Of a stretch of DNA of 7,693 nt, positions 5,403-7,693 are shown piece after piece. The stretch covers positions 1 to 7,693 of the forward strand of contig NZ_CAKQVD010000073.1 of assembly GCF_934277605.1 (NCBI RefSeq), given 5' to 3'. The notes beneath the pieces were generated by a model. The model saw nothing but the letters and a program-made list of their open reading frames with translations. It was not told the DNA's origin and searched no databases. The position numbers and the translations under genes are program-made. This DNA comes from an uncultured Anaerotignum sp. (GTDB taxonomy: Bacteria; Bacillota; Clostridia; Lachnospirales; Anaerotignaceae). Within the stretch, counting starts at the first letter, position 1. Each line of letters begins with the position of its first letter.

Positions 5403-6019
5403 CGGGAGAAGAATTGGCGGCATTTGCAAGAGGAAAGCTTGGCACACCTTATGTTTACGGCATGAAGGGAGAGGTGCTGACGAAAAAGACGTATGACAGA
5501 CTGAAGATTTTATTTGGTTCGCTGGTGTGGGACAGCGATGCGGCGAAAATCGGAAGGGTTTGTGTGGATTGCAGCGGACTGATTTCTTGGGGGACAGGAA
5601 TTATTCGCAATGCACAGGGCTACCATGACACAGCGGATGCGGTATTCCCCATTGCGACCATCGGGCAGGCACCGATTGGGGCGGCGGTTTGGTGCAGGGG
5701 GCATATCGGCATTTATCTGGGCGGCGGGAAATATATTGCGGCGGACGGCAGTGCCTATGGTGTGCGCATTGCGGCGGTGGCAGGCAGCGGCTTTACGCAT
5801 TGGTTTCGCCTGAAGGATATCAGCTATGAAAAAAAGGAGGAGGAAATGGTTACAGAGGAAACTGTTTATTATAATGAAAAGGCTTACACCGTTCATCTGA
5901 TTCGCAAGGACGGCGTGACCTATTTGAAAACGAGAGATATTGCGGAGATCTTTGGACTTACGGTCAGCAACCGCGGGAAAAGCCCTGTGCTGACGAAAAA
6001 GACCGAGACAACTGCCTAA
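5399..6019 (+). CDS. NlpC/P60 endolysin with a C-terminal stalk-like domain
   Basis: The 206-aa peptidoglycan hydrolase would cleave stem-peptide bonds. The papain-like NlpC/P60 domain spans residues about 3-140: the N-terminal segment ends in GTPYVYG (15-21), the catalytic Cys58 lies in DCSGL (57-61), and the catalytic His102 lies in GHIGIYLGGG (101-110). A final polar residue should lie in KYIAADGSAYGV (111-122) but cannot be fixed. There is no signal peptide, so it depends on the holin to leave the cytoplasm. Residues about 150-206 form a second small domain (YYNEKAYTVHLIRKDG, KTRDIAEIFGLTV) like the repeat modules often attached to phage lysins, probably for wall binding. AGGGGG (5386-5391) lies 7 nt before the ATG, which overlaps the holin stop. 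A second strong ribosome binding site inside the gene precedes Met150. Intact motifs argue that it is still functional. Confidence 0.92.
   Translation: MTGEELAAFARGKLGTPYVYGMKGEVLTKKTYDRLKILFGSLVWDSDAAKIGRVCVDCSGLISWGTGIIRNAQGYHDTADAVFPIATIGQAPIGAAVWCRGHIGIYLGGGKYIAADGSAYGVRIAAVAGSGFTHWFRLKDISYEKKEEEMVTEETVYYNEKAYTVHLIRKDGVTYLKTRDIAEIFGLTVSNRGKSPVLTKKTETTA
5835..5848 (+). promoter_or_regulatory. Internal ribosome binding site and in-frame ATG within the endolysin
   Basis: AGGAGGAGG (5835-5843) is followed by ATG at 5846-5848, which is in frame and encodes Met150. Starting here would give a separate 57-aa C-terminal domain. The site falls exactly in the charged linker (EKKEEEM) between the two domains. 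Part of the purine run is dictated by Lys/Glu codons, so it could be coincidental. Confidence 0.5.
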
Positions 6020-6023
6020 AAAG

Positions 6024-6054
6024 AAAGCCCTTCTCATAAAGAGGGGCTTTTGTT
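6024..6054 (+). terminator. Intrinsic terminator of the lysis cassette
   Basis: AAAGCCC (6024-6030) pairs with GGGCTTT (6044-6050), with an inner CTC/GAG pairing after a TT bulge, followed by TGTTT. It starts 4 nt after the endolysin stop and closes the three-gene unit. Confidence 0.8.
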
Positions 6055-6326
6055 TAATTGAATAAAATAATAACGGTGTAAATGCGTTGTTTTTCTGGCA
6101 GAAGGGACCAAAGAGCAGGAAGAATTTTCAAATAATATTGGTCAGTTTTCATTTTTGCCAATAAAAGCGAATTTTACTTTACTCAAAAAAGATAAAATGA
6201 ACTATTTTTCAGTCTGAATTGCTGTTTTTCGCAGGAGTCGGTTGGACACTTTTTCATATATTTTAAAAAACTGTACGAAAAACTATACAAAAATAAATGA
6301 GTTTGTAGAAATTTTCACAGTACCCC
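6055..6326. other. AT-rich intergenic gap without a gene
   Basis: I see no plausible coding frame with a ribosome binding site on either strand. Visible structure is limited to TATTGG (6136-6141) with CCAATA (6158-6163), an inverted repeat around a T-rich loop, and CTGTACGAAAAA (6271-6282) followed directly by the similar CTATACAAAAAT (6283-6294). The second pair lies 55 bp upstream of the next promoter and could be regulator half-sites. Confidence 0.5.
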
Positions 6327-6354
6327 TTGCCTTTCTGTAGAAAAGTGGTATACT
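6327..6354 (+). promoter_or_regulatory. Sigma-A promoter of the aminotransferase gene
   Basis: TTGCCT (6327-6332) and TATACT (6349-6354) are 16 nt apart. The predicted start is near 6361. Strong codon bias in the gene downstream fits an active promoter. Confidence 0.7.
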
Positions 6355-6360
6355 GATACT

Positions 6361-6530
6361 GTATTCGGGTATGGATTTTGAGGATTTCATTGTGCGATTC
6401 CGTACACACTGAACTTTTTTTCAGGATGTGAGTTCGTGGGTATTTGCAGGATGAACCGAAAATCCCTCCGAGAAGAGTACGCAGTTCTTCAAAATACAAA
6501 ATATCTATATCAAAAGGAGAAGTGAAAAAC
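6361..6530 (+). promoter_or_regulatory. Leader of about 170 nt with hairpins before the aminotransferase
   Basis: Three small hairpins can be drawn: TGTGCG-ATTC-CGTACA (6391-6406, one G-U pair), CTGAA/TTCAG (6409-6424) and GAAGA/TCTTC (about 6471-6489). CAGGATG occurs twice (6422-6428 and 6447-6453). A T7 run (6415-6421) follows the first hairpin by 8 nt. No recognised riboswitch or T-box signature is present, so regulation here is only a possibility. The ribosome binding site AAAAGGAGA (6512-6520) ends it. Confidence 0.3.
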
Positions 6531-7693
6531 ATGAGAATTTCCGACAGAGTGCAGGCAATGCAGAACTCCCCTATTAGAAAATTTAACCCTATGGCTGACG
6601 CTGCCGAAGCAGCAGGCGTTAAGATTTACCACCTGAACATCGGTCAGCCCGATATCGAAACACCTTCCGTATTCTGGGAAGCAGTAAAAGGCTTTGACCA
6701 GAAGGTACTGGCTTACGCTGGTTCTTGGGGTCTGCCCGAACTGCAGGACGCTATCGTTGATTACTTCAAGAGATTCGACATGAATCTGGAAAGAAACGAC
6801 GTTCTGATTACAGCAGGTGGTTCCGAAGCGCTGACACTGACATTCCTGTCCATCATCAACCCCGGTGATGAAGTTATCGTAGCTGAACCCTACTACACAA
6901 ACTACCTGACATTCATTCAGGCTGCTGATGGTGTTGTAAAACCCGTTACAACATACGCTGAAGAAGGCTACAAATATGCAATCAGAGAAAGACTGGAAGC
7001 AGTAGTTACAGATAAAACAAAAATGATCTCCATCGTTAACCCCGGTAACCCCACAGGCTGCATCCTGTCCAGAGATGACATGAGAGTTATCGCTGACTTC
7101 GCTAAAGAACATGATCTGTGGATCCTGGCTGACGAAGTTTACAGAGAATTCGCTTACGACGGCAGAGAAATGACATCCTTCGGTCAGATGGCTGACATCG
7201 AAGACAGAGTTATCATCATCGACTCCGTTTCCAAGAGATTCTCCGCTTGCGGCGCTCGTATCGGCTGCATGGTTTGCAAAAACAAAGAATTCATGGCAGA
7301 AGTATTCAAGATTGCTATGGGCCGTCTGTGTGTTCCTACACTGGACATGGTTGGCGCAACAGCAATGTACAAACTGCCTGCTGACTTCTTCAATGACGTA
7401 AGAGCAGAATATGAACACAGAAGAGACGTTGCTTATGATGCACTGATGAAGATCCCCGGTGTTGTTTGCCAGAAACCCGGCGGCGCTTTCTACATCACCT
7501 GCAAGCTGCCTGTTGAAAACACAGAAGATCTGCTGCTGTTCCTGCTGAACGAATTCAGAGAAAACAATGAAACAGTTATGTACGCTCCCGCTGAAGGCTT
7601 CTACGCAACACCCGGTCTGGGCAGAGACGAACTGCGTATCGCTTACATCCTGAAAGCTGAAGATATGGCTAGAGGTATTGAACTGCTGGGCAA
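6531..7693 (+). CDS. PLP-dependent class I/II aminotransferase (AspB-like), 3' end cut by the window
   Basis: There are 387 codons before the right edge; the family is usually 390-400 aa, so only a few residues are missing. It transfers an amino group between an amino acid and a 2-oxo acid in the cytoplasm. Fold-type I motifs are in order: NIGQPDIETP (36-45), YAGSWGLPEL (62-71), TAGGSEAL (94-101, cofactor phosphate), NPGNPTG (170-176), ADEVYREF (200-207, with D201 to the PLP ring nitrogen), SVSKRFSACGARIG (232-245, K235 forming the Schiff base) and ELRIAY (367-372, R369 binding the substrate carboxylate). Substrate is not readable; aspartate, alanine or aromatic acids are all possible. The start is fixed by AAAAGGAGA 10 nt upstream. 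Codon use is strongly biased (Glu almost only GAA, Leu almost only CTG, Arg mostly AGA) and unlike the other genes here, suggesting high expression. It has its own promoter. Confidence 0.95.
   Translation, partial: MRISDRVQAMQNSPIRKFNPMADAAEAAGVKIYHLNIGQPDIETPSVFWEAVKGFDQKVLAYAGSWGLPELQDAIVDYFKRFDMNLERNDVLITAGGSEALTLTFLSIINPGDEVIVAEPYYTNYLTFIQAADGVVKPVTTYAEEGYKYAIRERLEAVVTDKTKMISIVNPGNPTGCILSRDDMRVIADFAKEHDLWILADEVYREFAYDGREMTSFGQMADIEDRVIIIDSVSKRFSACGARIGCMVCKNKEFMAEVFKIAMGRLCVPTLDMVGATAMYKLPADFFNDVRAEYEHRRDVAYDALMKIPGVVCQKPGGAFYITCKLPVENTEDLLLFLLNEFRENNETVMYAPAEGFYATPGLGRDELRIAYILKAEDMARGIELLG

Noticed and set aside
6361..6530. T-box leader for the aminotransferase
   Set aside because: AGGATGAACCG resembles a T-box core only loosely. 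The conserved T-box core and an adjacent terminator/antiterminator pair are missing, and the leader is short for the class.
6510..7418. 302-codon open frame on the - strand
   Set aside because: It lies antisense to the aminotransferase, whose complete motif set is on the + strand. Its length is a by-product of codon bias, since the + gene avoids codons that read as stops in that reverse frame. It has no good ribosome binding site and an implausible composition.
1..7693. CRISPR array, insertion sequence or transposase
   Set aside because: No regularly spaced repeats with unique spacers and no transposase or integrase frame are present; the only repeats are those beside tRNA-Ser.

Overview
The window looks like a chromosomal segment of a low- to mid-GC Gram-positive anaerobe, most likely a Clostridia member of the Lachnospirales type. 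The evidence is strong AGGAGG-type ribosome binding sites, sigma-A style promoters, U-rich intrinsic terminators, a tRNA gene without an encoded CCA end, and AGA/GAA/CTG-rich codon use in the gene that looks highly expressed. Every supported gene is on the + strand. Species cannot be fixed from the sequence.

Layout. Positions 1-397 hold no supportable complete gene. A strong terminator (157-198) closes a unit that enters from the left edge, and a promoter region with a palindrome follows. At 398-1396 lies a WYL-domain transcriptional regulator. At 1580-4180, behind its own promoter, lies a large cyclic-di-GMP protein with the order REC, degenerate GGDEF, intact EAL, phosphoacceptor-less REC, intact GGDEF. 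At 4342-4429 is tRNA-Ser(GCU) with a near-consensus promoter and a terminator. The next 350 bases are a repeat patch: the tRNA 3' end and its terminator are duplicated once almost exactly and once in degenerate form, mixed with hairpin-forming DNA. Then comes a tightly packed phage-type lysis cassette (4909-6019): a small membrane/coiled-coil protein, a holin-like protein and an NlpC/P60 endolysin. It is closed by a terminator. After an AT-rich gap, a good promoter and a leader of about 170 nt precede a PLP-dependent class I aminotransferase (6531 to beyond the right edge).

How the parts relate. The regulator, the c-di-GMP enzyme, the tRNA and the aminotransferase each appear to have their own promoter. 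The three lysis genes behave as one operon: gaps are 14 nt and then a 4-nt ATGA overlap, each start has a strong ribosome binding site, and no convincing promoter is nearby. Repeated tRNA 3' ends beside phage lysis genes suggest an old integration hotspot with a prophage remnant or a domesticated lysis module.

The items most worth a second look are the tRNA-Ser 3'-end repeat patch, the probable internal translation start in the endolysin that would yield a separate C-terminal domain, the doubled REC/GGDEF architecture of the c-di-GMP protein, and the isolated lysis cassette with a terminator just upstream. I found no clearly new multi-gene system.
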